DNA of 64,000 nt from MGML01 sp034416335 (GTDB lineage: Bacteria > Chloroflexota > Dehalococcoidia > Dehalococcoidales > UBA2162): assembly GCA_034416335.1 (NCBI GenBank), contig DAOULV010000003.1:310001-374000 (forward strand), in the 5' to 3' direction. Shown here one piece after another: positions 1 through 8,136 of this stretch. The notes under the pieces are model-generated. The model had not been told where the DNA came from. It searched no databases and saw only the letters and a program-made list of their open reading frames with translations. Position 1 is the first letter of the stretch. The number at the start of each line of letters is the position of its first letter. Made by a program: the position numbers and the translations under genes.

Positions 1-46
1 TCCTGTCCTCGTCGGGAAAGACTATTCTTGCGGCAGGTATCTGCAT
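1..46 (-). CDS. Start of a DegT/DnrJ/EryC1-type aminotransferase (partial)
   Basis: Only the first 15 codons lie in the window; the gene continues past position 1. The start ATG is at 46-44 on the minus strand, with an excellent Shine-Dalgarno (AGGAGGTGAT, plus-strand 52-61) about five bases upstream. The peptide begins MQIPAARIVFPDEDR, which resembles the N-termini of DegT/DnrJ/EryC1/StrS sugar aminotransferases (PLP enzymes that add amino groups to nucleotide sugars). It follows a methyltransferase and a glycosyltransferase in the same direction, which fits a surface-polysaccharide operon. The family call rests on 15 residues and is tentative. Confidence 0.45.
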   Translation of the reverse strand, partial: MQIPAARIVFPDEDR

Positions 47-68
47 TAAACATCACCTCCTGGATAAA

Positions 69-767
69 CTAATCACTTTCAGCTTCAATATAATACAAGT
101 GACATACTCTGGTAAAATAGGGATCAAGCCTGTTGACCAGTTCCGCTATACCACCTGGGATAAATTGACCCTGAAAATTGTTGAAAAGACTAAGGGGTGT
201 TAACAATCCGATACCTCTCCTATGGGTGATATTGAAACCGTTTCCTTTCAGCCAATTTTCAAGCTGAGATGGTGTGTAACAATGAACGAAATCCGCGATA
301 AAGTGCCGGAAATTAACCCAACGACCGTGAAGTGAATTATAATTGGAGATATTGGTAAACAGGTGACCGGTAATATCGGATAGCATAGACAACAGATTCC
401 GAATATCATTCTCCTGTAAATTCTGTATCAACTCAATGCAGGTAACAAGATCATATCGTTCCTTAACGACGAGGTTTCGGACATCCTCTTCGATAACGTT
501 CACCCCCGGATATTTTCTCTTTATCTCCGTGACAAAATCCGAATTGTATTCTACTGCCGTTACGTCATAACCCTTTTCAACCAGATAGGAGACTATTCTA
601 CCGTGTCCAGAACCTATATCCAGAGCTTTTTTATTATAGCCATCAGGGATTCTGTTCCTGACATATTCATTTAGTGCATCAAATACTACATTTCTAATAT
701 CTTTAGGATTTTCCCACCATTCGCTGTAGTATTTTTTTAAGGCTGTGTCCCTGTTATTTTCATCCAT
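69..767 (-). CDS. Class I SAM-dependent methyltransferase
   Basis: A 232-residue protein with a Rossmann methyltransferase core. The glycine-rich SAM-binding motif I is LDIGSGHGR at residues 49-57, the acidic residue that usually holds the ribose hydroxyls is E73 (AVEYN), and a motif-II-like EEDV lies near 93-96. No membrane segment is seen. It starts three bases after the stop of the glycosyltransferase gene and precedes a probable sugar aminotransferase, so it probably methylates a sugar or lipid intermediate in envelope glycan synthesis. The substrate cannot be read from the sequence; a ubiquinone-type small-molecule methyltransferase is the main alternative. Confidence 0.8.
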   Translation of the reverse strand: MDENNRDTALKKYYSEWWENPKDIRNVVFDALNEYVRNRIPDGYNKKALDIGSGHGRIVSYLVEKGYDVTAVEYNSDFVTEIKRKYPGVNVIEEDVRNLVVKERYDLVTCIELIQNLQENDIRNLLSMLSDITGHLFTNISNYNSLHGRWVNFRHFIADFVHCYTPSQLENWLKGNGFNITHRRGIGLLTPLSLFNNFQGQFIPGGIAELVNRLDPYFTRVCHLYYIEAESD

Positions 768-770
768 ATT

Positions 771-1859
771 CTATCTACTCTCGTTGAGCAATGAATTGCA
801 GGCTCCTTTAAGTATCATGGCATTGTCTTCCCAGGAAGCTCTTTGCTTTGCGATATCGTAATTCTTTTTACCAAACATTATTCGTTCACTCTCGTCTCTG
901 ACCAAATCCAGTATTGCATCTGCCAGAGCCAGTGGATTACATCGAGGTACAACGAGACCGTTCACGTCATTTTGCACCCATTCCAGGATTGCTGGAATGT
1001 CTGTTACTACAACTGGTAATCCGCATGCCATAGCCTCTAGCAGGCAAACTGAAGTACCATCCGATAATGATGATGAAACGTAAATATCAGAAGCAGCCAG
1101 GTACCCGGGCAGCTCGCTGTTGGCAACCATCCCTGTAAATCTAACGTAATCTTTTATTCCAAGAGTATCTGCCTGGTTTTTTAAAGCCTCGGTTTCCGAA
1201 CCGTAACCTATGAGCAAGAACCTGACGTCAGGTTCCTGCTCAACAACAATAGAAATTGCTTCTATAAGATATTTCATTCCATAAACAGGATTATGCTGTC
1301 TGGTGCAGATTACTATGGTATTATCCTCCCAGCCCGTCTCTTTTCTGATATGACTGGGGCTGATGTCAGGGTTAAAAACTGCAAGATCGATCCCGTAAGG
1401 AAGAACGACTATCTTCTCAGCAGGATAGCCGAGTTCTATAATTGTCTGTTTACCGGTTTCACAATCCACAATTACCAGGTCGGCTTGCCTGAGAGAATAC
1501 TTTACTATGATGCGAAACATAGGATTCTGCGGTGCGATAAGGACGTCAGAGCCCCAGGCTATTTGTAACAACGGATGAAAGCGTGCCAGAGCGGCAAAGA
1601 ATCCGTAAGTAAGCATGTAATTACCTATTACAATGTCAGGTTTAATCCTTCGCATCAGGAAGAATGTAATTAAAGCTATTAATGGAAATGTGAGAACCGG
1701 AACAGGTATATAAGTGCGATGAATTACTAATTCCGGTACGGAAACATTGATATTTTTACTAAACGAAATCAGGTGAACATCATTCCCCTGGTTAACTAAT
1801 TCGCTCAATATCTTCTGATCGTGAACACTAATTCCTTTGTTCAAATAGCATATTTTCAT
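771..1859 (-). CDS. Glycosyltransferase family 4 (GT-B fold)
   Basis: A 362-residue glycosyltransferase. The N-terminal acceptor half opens with MKICYLNKG and has a hydrophobic stretch near residue 55. The C-terminal donor-binding half has the GT4 signature region LLEAMACGLPVVVTD. The usual E-x7-E motif appears here as D-x7-E (DGTSVCLLE), a conservative change at the first acidic residue. Retaining GT4 enzymes transfer sugars from nucleotide or lipid donors onto glycans. It is tightly linked to the downstream methyltransferase and lies 113 bases from gmhA upstream, so it probably belongs to the same envelope-glycan operon. Donor and acceptor are unknown. Confidence 0.88.
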   Translation of the reverse strand: MKICYLNKGISVHDQKILSELVNQGNDVHLISFSKNINVSVPELVIHRTYIPVPVLTFPLIALITFFLMRRIKPDIVIGNYMLTYGFFAALARFHPLLQIAWGSDVLIAPQNPMFRIIVKYSLRQADLVIVDCETGKQTIIELGYPAEKIVVLPYGIDLAVFNPDISPSHIRKETGWEDNTIVICTRQHNPVYGMKYLIEAISIVVEQEPDVRFLLIGYGSETEALKNQADTLGIKDYVRFTGMVANSELPGYLAASDIYVSSSLSDGTSVCLLEAMACGLPVVVTDIPAILEWVQNDVNGLVVPRCNPLALADAILDLVRDESERIMFGKKNYDIAKQRASWEDNAMILKGACNSLLNESR

Positions 1860-1972
1860 ATCACTTTAAGAAAGGATAATAGTCGTGGTCTCAGAGTAAC
1901 TGAATACGTCAAACATTCGGACTACAAGTTATATATAAAATCCTGATTCCGGTAGGTGACCACTAATTATCC

Positions 1973-2542
1973 TTATGACAGTTCCCTCTCTATCAGGTCA
2001 CAGATTATATGTCCCAGGGTGATGTGCATCTCCTGTATATGCCAGGTGTCGTCAGAAGGCACTATCAGGCAGATATCGGCAGCGTCTTTCAGAAGACCAC
2101 CGTCTTTACCGGTAAGCGCCATTGTCCGAGCACCTTTCTGATGCGCTGCTCTTATTCCTTCTATTACGGAAGGGGATATCCCGCTGGTACTGATTCCAAT
2201 AACTACGTCATTTTCATTTACCAGTGCCTCTACCTGCCGGGCAAAGACGGAATCATACGAGTAATCGTTCGCAACCGCAGTCAGGATAGAGACATTATTA
2301 TTAAGTGACAAAGCCGGAAGAGCCTTGCGTTCTCGTTTAAACCTGCTGACGAGTTCGGTTACTATGTGCTGGGCATCGGCGGCGCTTCCGCCATTCCCGA
2401 ATACCACCAGTTTGCCGCCGTTGCGGATGGTTTCAATGGATACAGCCGTTATCTCCACCACCTTATCTACGATTTCCTCATCCAGAAGAGAATTGGCTAA
2501 TGCTATATGCTGATTAATATATGAATTAATAATATTTTTCAT
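1973..2542 (-). CDS. gmhA: Phosphoheptose isomerase (SIS domain)
   Basis: This 189-residue protein has a single SIS fold and the usual GmhA length. Seen motifs are the phosphate-binding GNGGSAADAQH with the following TELVSRF, the second SIS loop GISTSGISPSV, and the C-terminal QEMHITLGHIICDLIE helix typical of GmhA. The enzyme isomerises sedoheptulose 7-phosphate to D-glycero-manno-heptose 7-phosphate, the first step to ADP- or GDP-heptose. It heads the minus-strand glycan group with a recognisable promoter upstream. In an organism without classical LPS, heptose may decorate other glycans. A generic SIS isomerase is the alternative. Confidence 0.88.
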   Translation of the reverse strand: MKNIINSYINQHIALANSLLDEEIVDKVVEITAVSIETIRNGGKLVVFGNGGSAADAQHIVTELVSRFKRERKALPALSLNNNVSILTAVANDYSYDSVFARQVEALVNENDVVIGISTSGISPSVIEGIRAAHQKGARTMALTGKDGGLLKDAADICLIVPSDDTWHIQEMHITLGHIICDLIERELS

Positions 2543-2601
2543 TTTCAGTCTGACACATGACCTGTATAAGCTGCACCTTTGTAATCACCAACAGTATTTC
2601 C

Positions 2602-2629
2602 ATTATATCAGCAATTTCAAGCGCTGCAA
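2602..2629 (-). promoter_or_regulatory. Sigma-70-type promoter for the gmhA operon
   Basis: On the minus strand there is a TTGCAG -35 box (plus-strand 2624-2629), a 16-base spacer and a perfect TATAAT -10 box (plus-strand 2602-2607). Transcription would start near 2595, about 50 bases before gmhA. Confidence 0.6.
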
Positions 2630-2708
2630 GAAATTTATACCGATTCCACTCGATAACTTACGTCATTAATAAATGTGACCTTTCATTCTTTATATCAGTT
2701 CGATTTTA

Positions 2709-2738
2709 TTGACCCTCAATTTGGGCTTATGCTAGTAT
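2709..2738 (+). promoter_or_regulatory. Sigma-70-type promoter for ribF
   Basis: TTGACC (2709-2714), an 18-base spacer and TAGTAT (2733-2738). It is divergent from the gmhA promoter in the shared 292-base intergenic region. No FMN riboswitch fold is recognisable between it and ribF. Confidence 0.5.
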
Positions 2739-2834
2739 AAAACCAATTCCGATAGCTGATACCTTCAGATTTTTTTATCCTTTCTTACCTGCCTGCATCA
2801 GGCTATCGGCAATACCATTCAGAGAAAAGACTGT

Positions 2835-3767
2835 ATGCTGATTGAAGAAGAACTTACCGAGGTAACACCCGAAAAAGATACTCTGCTGACCGTCGGTGTT
2901 TTCGATGGAGTTCACCTCGGACACAAATACCTGATCTCCAAACTGAAAAAGGCCGCTGAACAGGAAGACCTGCTCAGCGGAGTAGTAACCTTTCGCCAGC
3001 ATCCGCTTGAAGTACTTGCACCCGATACCCTCCTGCCCTACCTTACAAACTGTGCTGAGAAAGTAGAACTGCTCAAAGCCGAGAGGGTAGACATCATCGC
3101 ACCTCTCACTTTCACGCAGGAACTGGCTGCTCTGACCGCAAGAGAATTTACCGGACTCCTGAAGAAACACCTCAGGATGCGGGGGCTGATCGTCGGGCCC
3201 GATTTCACCCTCGGAAAGGACAGGGAAGGAAACATATCGGTCCTGAGGGAACTGGGGCGTGAAATGGGATTCAGCATCACGATGATTGCCGCTATGAATT
3301 TCTTCGGTGAAGTGGTAAGCAGCACTGCTATTCGGAAATATCTCAAGGAAGGCGACCTGAAAAATGTAAGCAAGCTTCTGGGGCGTACTTTCAGCCTGCA
3401 GGGAACCGTGGTCAAAGGAGACGGCAGAGGCAAAACGCTTGGATTCCCCACCGCCAATCTCGAAGTAGATTCGGTACAATCACTCCTCCCTGAAGGAGTC
3501 TATGCAACCTGGATACACATAGGAGACGAAAAATACCCTTCGGTAACTAATATCGGGAAACGCCCTACCTTCGGCTCCAATATACGAACCGTGGAAACTT
3601 ATATTATCGATTTCAACGGCGACCTATATGGCCATGAACTGAAAATCGATATCGTCGACCTGCTTCGCGGGGAGACAAAATTTAAAAATGTCGAAGAACT
3701 AAAACAGCAGATAGTCGATGATATCGAAAAAGGAAAAGCCGCACTCGGATTATCATCCGGGGCTTAA
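2835..3767 (+). CDS. ribF: Bifunctional riboflavin kinase / FAD synthetase
   Basis: A 310-residue protein of normal RibF length. The N-terminal adenylyltransferase domain shows the nucleotidyltransferase signature GVFDGVHLGH (21-30) and SSTAIRKYL (163-171). The C-terminal flavokinase domain shows GDGRGKTLGFPTANL (196-210). It phosphorylates riboflavin to FMN and then adenylates FMN to FAD in the cytoplasm. The start ATG has only a weak ribosome-binding site. It appears monocistronic, with its own promoter, and precedes the serine-pathway genes on the same strand. Confidence 0.95.
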   Translation: MLIEEELTEVTPEKDTLLTVGVFDGVHLGHKYLISKLKKAAEQEDLLSGVVTFRQHPLEVLAPDTLLPYLTNCAEKVELLKAERVDIIAPLTFTQELAALTAREFTGLLKKHLRMRGLIVGPDFTLGKDREGNISVLRELGREMGFSITMIAAMNFFGEVVSSTAIRKYLKEGDLKNVSKLLGRTFSLQGTVVKGDGRGKTLGFPTANLEVDSVQSLLPEGVYATWIHIGDEKYPSVTNIGKRPTFGSNIRTVETYIIDFNGDLYGHELKIDIVDLLRGETKFKNVEELKQQIVDDIEKGKAALGLSSGA

Positions 3768-3867
3768 AAGTCTGTTTGCACGGTCTCAATCCGTACCGGC
3801 AAACGTTTTGATATTATCCGATTTTCAGATATACTGATTACTTAGAATATACCCTTTGAGGAGACAG

Positions 3868-4959
3868 ATGGAACAACTGCGTATACCCGGTCCAACCCCC
3901 ATCCCCGATAATGTCCGTCAGGCAATGTCGCGACAAATGATTAATCATCGCGGTCCCGAGTTTGCCAAAATTATAAACAGAGCAACGGAAAATCTGAAAA
4001 CACTGTTTCAGACAAAAAACGATGTCTTTCTGCTGACAGGTTCGGGTACCGGCGGTCTTGAAGCAGCAGTCGTAAACGTAATGTCTCCCGGAGACAAAGT
4101 ACTCTCCGTTTCTCACGGCGTATTCGGTGAAAGGTTCGCAACAATCGCACGTACCTTCGGTGCGGAAATTATACCCCTCTGGTCCGAGTGGGGTACGGCA
4201 CCCGACCCGGAAGAAGTAAGAAGAACTCTCCAGGCAAACAGTGATATCAAAACGGTACTCGTCACTCACAATGAAACTTCAACCGGTGTTACCTGCGACC
4301 TGGAATCTATAAGCAAAGTTGTAAAAGAAGCCGGCAGACTGTTACTCGTCGATGCCATCAGCAGTCTCGGTTCGATTAACCTTCCGGTCGATGAGTGGAA
4401 ATGTGACGTAGTCATTACCGGCTCACAGAAAGGCTGGATGATACCGCCCGGGATGACGATGATAAGCGTCAGCGAAGAAGCGTGGAAAGCATATGCCAAT
4501 GCCGCTATGCCCCGCGTCTACTGGGATTTCAACCGGGCTAAGAGTTACCTGGAAAAGGGTCAGACGCCCTGGACTCCGGCGGTCTCACTGATTTTCGCTC
4601 TGGACGTTTCACTCCAAATGATGCTTGAAGAAGGCCTTGAAAATATTGTGGCAAGGCATACCCGTGTTGCTGAGAAAACCAGGGAGGGAATAAAATCCCT
4701 GGGGCTGCCTCTCTTCGCCGATGAAAAATTTGCATCAAACACGGTAACTTCGGTAAAGACTTCTAACGGACTGGATACCAGGAAACTGCTGAAGATCCTC
4801 AGGGAAGAGTATAAAATAATACTCGGCGGAGGACAGCAGAAACTGGACGGAGTAATATTTCGTATCGGTCACTTAGGCTGGGTAAACGAGGCCGATATTG
4901 AAAGAGTTATAAATGCCTTGAAAGAAGCTCTTCCTAAAGCGGGTTTTTCGGCGGTATAA
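3868..4959 (+). CDS. Class V aminotransferase (alanine-glyoxylate / serine-pyruvate type)
   Basis: This 363-residue PLP aminotransferase starts at ATG 3868, preferred over an in-frame TTG at 3856 because GAGGAG (3858-3863) is correctly placed in front of it. The opening RIPGPTPIP is typical of the alanine-glyoxylate / serine-glyoxylate aminotransferase family. GSGTGGLEAAV forms the phosphate-binding region and K188 in GSQKGW is the predicted Schiff-base lysine. It lies 16 bases before serA, so I infer it acts in serine metabolism, probably as the phosphoserine or serine:pyruvate aminotransferase partner of SerA; a role in glycine/glyoxylate exchange is possible. Confidence 0.88.
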   Translation: MEQLRIPGPTPIPDNVRQAMSRQMINHRGPEFAKIINRATENLKTLFQTKNDVFLLTGSGTGGLEAAVVNVMSPGDKVLSVSHGVFGERFATIARTFGAEIIPLWSEWGTAPDPEEVRRTLQANSDIKTVLVTHNETSTGVTCDLESISKVVKEAGRLLLVDAISSLGSINLPVDEWKCDVVITGSQKGWMIPPGMTMISVSEEAWKAYANAAMPRVYWDFNRAKSYLEKGQTPWTPAVSLIFALDVSLQMMLEEGLENIVARHTRVAEKTREGIKSLGLPLFADEKFASNTVTSVKTSNGLDTRKLLKILREEYKIILGGGQQKLDGVIFRIGHLGWVNEADIERVINALKEALPKAGFSAV

Positions 4960-4975
4960 TACCGGAAAGAAAAAT

Positions 4976-6577
4976 ATGAACGAAGATAATAAAGCGGCTG
5001 GAAAGAAAGTACTCGTTACCGAGTCGATTTCGGAAGAAGGAATATCGCTTCTCAGAAACCACGCTGATGTAGATGTCAATCTGGATCTTTCTCAAGACGA
5101 CCTTCTAAAGATTATAGGCGATTATGAAGGCTTAATTGTCCGCAGCCAGACAAAGGTAACCAAAGAAGTAATAGAAGCCGGTAAAAAACTTCAGGTAGTC
5201 GGACGTGCCGGAGTCGGTGTGGACAACATCGATGTCGATGCAGCAACACGTAAAGGGATAGTAGTAGTTAACGCTCCTACCAGCAACACCACTGCTGCCG
5301 CTGAGCACACCATCGCCCTGATGCTCTCCCTGGCAAGACACATACCCCAGGCTAATTCCTCCCTGAAATCAGGTGCCTGGCAGAGAAGTCACTTCGTGGG
5401 AGTTGAAGTCAAGGGCAAGACGCTTGGAATTATCGGCCTCGGCAACATAGGCTCGGAAGTGTCCAGACGTGCTCGTGCCCTTGATATGAGAGTTATCGCC
5501 TCCGATCCGTTTATTTCACTCGATTACGCGCGCAACCTGAATGTAGAACTGGTACCGCTGGAACAACTGCTTAAGGAATCGGATTTCATTACTCTTCATA
5601 TTCCCCAGACGAGTTCGACCGACGGTATGATAGGAAAAGAAGAGCTTACGATTGTTAAACCGTCGGTCAGGATAATCAATGCCGCCCGCGGCGGACTTAT
5701 CGACGAAGATGCACTTGTCAAAGCCCTCAGGGAGAAGAGAGTTGCAGGAGCGGCTCTCGATGTATTCAGAAACGAACCGCTGACAAGCAATATATTTGCG
5801 GACGAGGAAAATATCATTGTCACCCCACATCTCGGTGCGTCAACCACAGAGGCGCAGACAAATGTGGCTGCCGATATCGTCGACCAGATTATTGCCATAT
5901 TCAGCGGACAGACGGCCAAATACTCGGTCAACGCTCCATTCATCTCCGTCGAAAATATCTCCATACTGTCACCGTTCATAAGGGCTTCCACCACCGCTGG
6001 TAAACTGGCAGCCCAGCTTGCCGAAGGACAGATGAGTTCTATCAGCATCAGGTATGAAGGCGAAATATCCAATTATGATACCAACGCACTGAAAGCAGCT
6101 GTCCTGGGCGGACTTCTTGAAGAAATCAGTGAGGAACGGGTGAATCTTGTCAACGCAAATTTGATTGCCACCCGCAGAGGGCTTACTGTGGTCGAACAGA
6201 AAGTTACTACCAGCGAGAATTACGCCAGCTTAATAACTGCCGAGGTGAAAACAAGTCAGGAGACCGTCACGGTATCTACAACCGTGGTAAGAGGAGAAAC
6301 TCATATAGCCCGGATAGATAATTACTGGCTCGATATCTACCCGGCCGAAGGGTATTTCCTGTTCTGCGACCATCTCGACCGTCCCGGGCTGCTGGGTCAG
6401 GTAGGCAGGGTTACCGGAGATGCAAACATCGATATCAGCGCCATGCATGTAGGCCGCCTGAAACCCAGGGGTGAAGCGTTAATGATACTGACACTGGACG
6501 AACCGGTACCTGAAGAAGAACGCAAGAAACTTCTAGCCGTTCCCGACGTATATTCCGCCAAATTCGTGAAGCTCTAG
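4976..6577 (+). CDS. serA: D-3-phosphoglycerate dehydrogenase, long type
   Basis: A 533-residue enzyme that oxidises 3-phosphoglycerate to 3-phosphohydroxypyruvate, the entry to serine synthesis. The NAD-binding motif is GIIGLGNIGSEV. Catalytic-site motifs are the arginine in NAARGGLID, the glutamate in RNEPL and the histidine in TPHLGAS. After the catalytic core come an allosteric-substrate-binding region and a C-terminal ACT domain (DRPGLLGQVGRV), as in the long actinobacterial/Bacillus type that serine often regulates. It follows the aminotransferase gene by 16 bases, which supports a two-gene serine operon. Confidence 0.95.
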   Translation: MNEDNKAAGKKVLVTESISEEGISLLRNHADVDVNLDLSQDDLLKIIGDYEGLIVRSQTKVTKEVIEAGKKLQVVGRAGVGVDNIDVDAATRKGIVVVNAPTSNTTAAAEHTIALMLSLARHIPQANSSLKSGAWQRSHFVGVEVKGKTLGIIGLGNIGSEVSRRARALDMRVIASDPFISLDYARNLNVELVPLEQLLKESDFITLHIPQTSSTDGMIGKEELTIVKPSVRIINAARGGLIDEDALVKALREKRVAGAALDVFRNEPLTSNIFADEENIIVTPHLGASTTEAQTNVAADIVDQIIAIFSGQTAKYSVNAPFISVENISILSPFIRASTTAGKLAAQLAEGQMSSISIRYEGEISNYDTNALKAAVLGGLLEEISEERVNLVNANLIATRRGLTVVEQKVTTSENYASLITAEVKTSQETVTVSTTVVRGETHIARIDNYWLDIYPAEGYFLFCDHLDRPGLLGQVGRVTGDANIDISAMHVGRLKPRGEALMILTLDEPVPEEERKKLLAVPDVYSAKFVKL

Positions 6578-6584
6578 TCCGTTC

Positions 6585-7904
6585 CTAATCGAGGTCCAGC
6601 CTGTTTATAATCAGCCCCGAAGGTGACTTGGGGTAGAAATATGTGGACTTTCGGGGCATTTTATCGCCCGCGTCTGAAATGGACTTAATCATCTCCGGTC
6701 TGACCGGACTTAACAGCAGAGCAAGCTGATATTCCTGAGTCTTGACCTTGTCGATCGCGTCCTGCATATCGAAGCTGAAAGCAAGACTGTCTTTTTCTTT
6801 TTCACTGCTCAGAGCAAGAAGATTCTCGAGTATAATATGGTCGACTATACTGACGTCCAGTTTCCTGTAGATTTCCGAATGAAAGTACGGCATCATTTTA
6901 CTGACTTCTTCCTGGTTATTAAGAGTCAAGACGAAAAGGTTTTCATAGTCGATACCGTAAACGGCGATTTTGAGAACGTCGGTACTCGCCAGGGCATCCT
7001 CAACACCTGTCAGGATTTCCTGAGAACTTAGAGGTACTTCTTTAATAGTGAAAAAAGACTTCAGCTTGTTGTATAACTCGTCGATAGTTGACTTTGATAT
7101 ACCCCGTACCAGTCTATGGGGTGCAAGTATCATCAGCCCCGGATCGGAAAACTCTACCAGCGACATCATCACGTAGTTAAAAGCTCTGGTGTCGGAATCG
7201 CTGCCGTGATAAACCTGCTGCTGCTCCTGCCGGTAAGCAAGAGCGCTTTCATAGCGGTGGTGTCCGTCCGCTATATAAAGAGGATGGTCCGCCAGGACGT
7301 TTTGTATCTTCTCTATTACCGGAGTATCGCTGATAACCCACATATCGTGGCGTTCGTCGTTGTCCATATCTGCCGTAATCATCGGCGGTTTTTCCGTTTG
7401 ACGGTCCAAAAGTGAAGATATCTGCATATCGCTGTCCTCATACATAGCCAGTATAGGACTGGTGTTTGCGTTCATGGCAAAAAGAAGGCTTAGTCTATCA
7501 CCTCTGGCTCCGGTTAGAGTTCCCTCGTGGGGCTTTATCACCATCTTTTCCCACTCTTCAAGCCGGACACGTACGATTAGATTACGCCGCTTATACTCGC
7601 GACCACGCCTGAGAAAGTGGTGATCGTGCAGGTACAGAGAAGGAGTATCATCCATTCTTAACACACCTTCATCCAGCCACTGGTGGAATAGCGCCGAAGA
7701 ACGCGCGTATTTATTGTCCGTAGCCGTATCCTGGGGTAACTCTCTCCCGGATTCGATTCTGATGTAGTTATATTCGTTTTTCAGGTATAGCTCCTGCTGT
7801 TCCTGCGGAGAGATGATGTCATACGGAGGACAGATAACCTCAGACCAGTCCTGTATCAATGTTTCGTTATAATGAACACCTCTGAAGGGTTGGATTTCAG
7901 CCAC
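6585..7904 (-). CDS. DUF1015 family protein
   Basis: This 439-residue protein belongs to DUF1015. The N-terminus carries IQPFRGVHYN and CPPYDIISP, and the centre has the family hallmark IADGHHRYESALAYR, which looks like a metal- or ligand-binding His cluster. The biochemical function of DUF1015 is not established. The gene ends seven bases from the end of serA and is convergent with it; DUF1015 genes often sit beside serA/serine aminotransferase genes, so a link to serine metabolism is a context-based inference. No signal peptide or membrane segment is visible. Confidence 0.9.
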   Translation of the reverse strand: MAEIQPFRGVHYNETLIQDWSEVICPPYDIISPQEQQELYLKNEYNYIRIESGRELPQDTATDNKYARSSALFHQWLDEGVLRMDDTPSLYLHDHHFLRRGREYKRRNLIVRVRLEEWEKMVIKPHEGTLTGARGDRLSLLFAMNANTSPILAMYEDSDMQISSLLDRQTEKPPMITADMDNDERHDMWVISDTPVIEKIQNVLADHPLYIADGHHRYESALAYRQEQQQVYHGSDSDTRAFNYVMMSLVEFSDPGLMILAPHRLVRGISKSTIDELYNKLKSFFTIKEVPLSSQEILTGVEDALASTDVLKIAVYGIDYENLFVLTLNNQEEVSKMMPYFHSEIYRKLDVSIVDHIILENLLALSSEKEKDSLAFSFDMQDAIDKVKTQEYQLALLLSPVRPEMIKSISDAGDKMPRKSTYFYPKSPSGLIINRLDLD

Positions 7905-8102
7905 GATTAGCCGGTTCCTTGTCTGCTTTTTTGTTTGTATCCCAATCCAGTTTACCTTATGGTATTGACCGGCGCAATAAGCCGGCTCAGCGGTTCTGTT
8001 TCATATCCTGTTGTCTCGCCATATGCATAGGCAGGTTTGAAACCTCTGCCACCGCATAGTGTCATTATACCTTTTCATCTTCTGAGTGGTTAAATACTGT
8101 GT

Positions 8103-8108
8103 TATAAT
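8103..8108 (+). promoter_or_regulatory. -10 box upstream of ligA
   Basis: A perfect TATAAT lies 28 bases before the ligA ATG. No good -35 box is seen. Because it falls inside a possible GTG-initiated extension (8086), it argues for the internal ATG at 8137 as the true start. Confidence 0.4.
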
Positions 8109-8136
8109 TGTTCAACCGTCTTTTGGATATCGAATA

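Noticed and set aside
2775..3479. A 234-codon minus-strand frame opposite ribF
   Set aside because: It is antisense to a clear ribF with all motifs, and its translation has no domain; it is a shadow of the coding strand.
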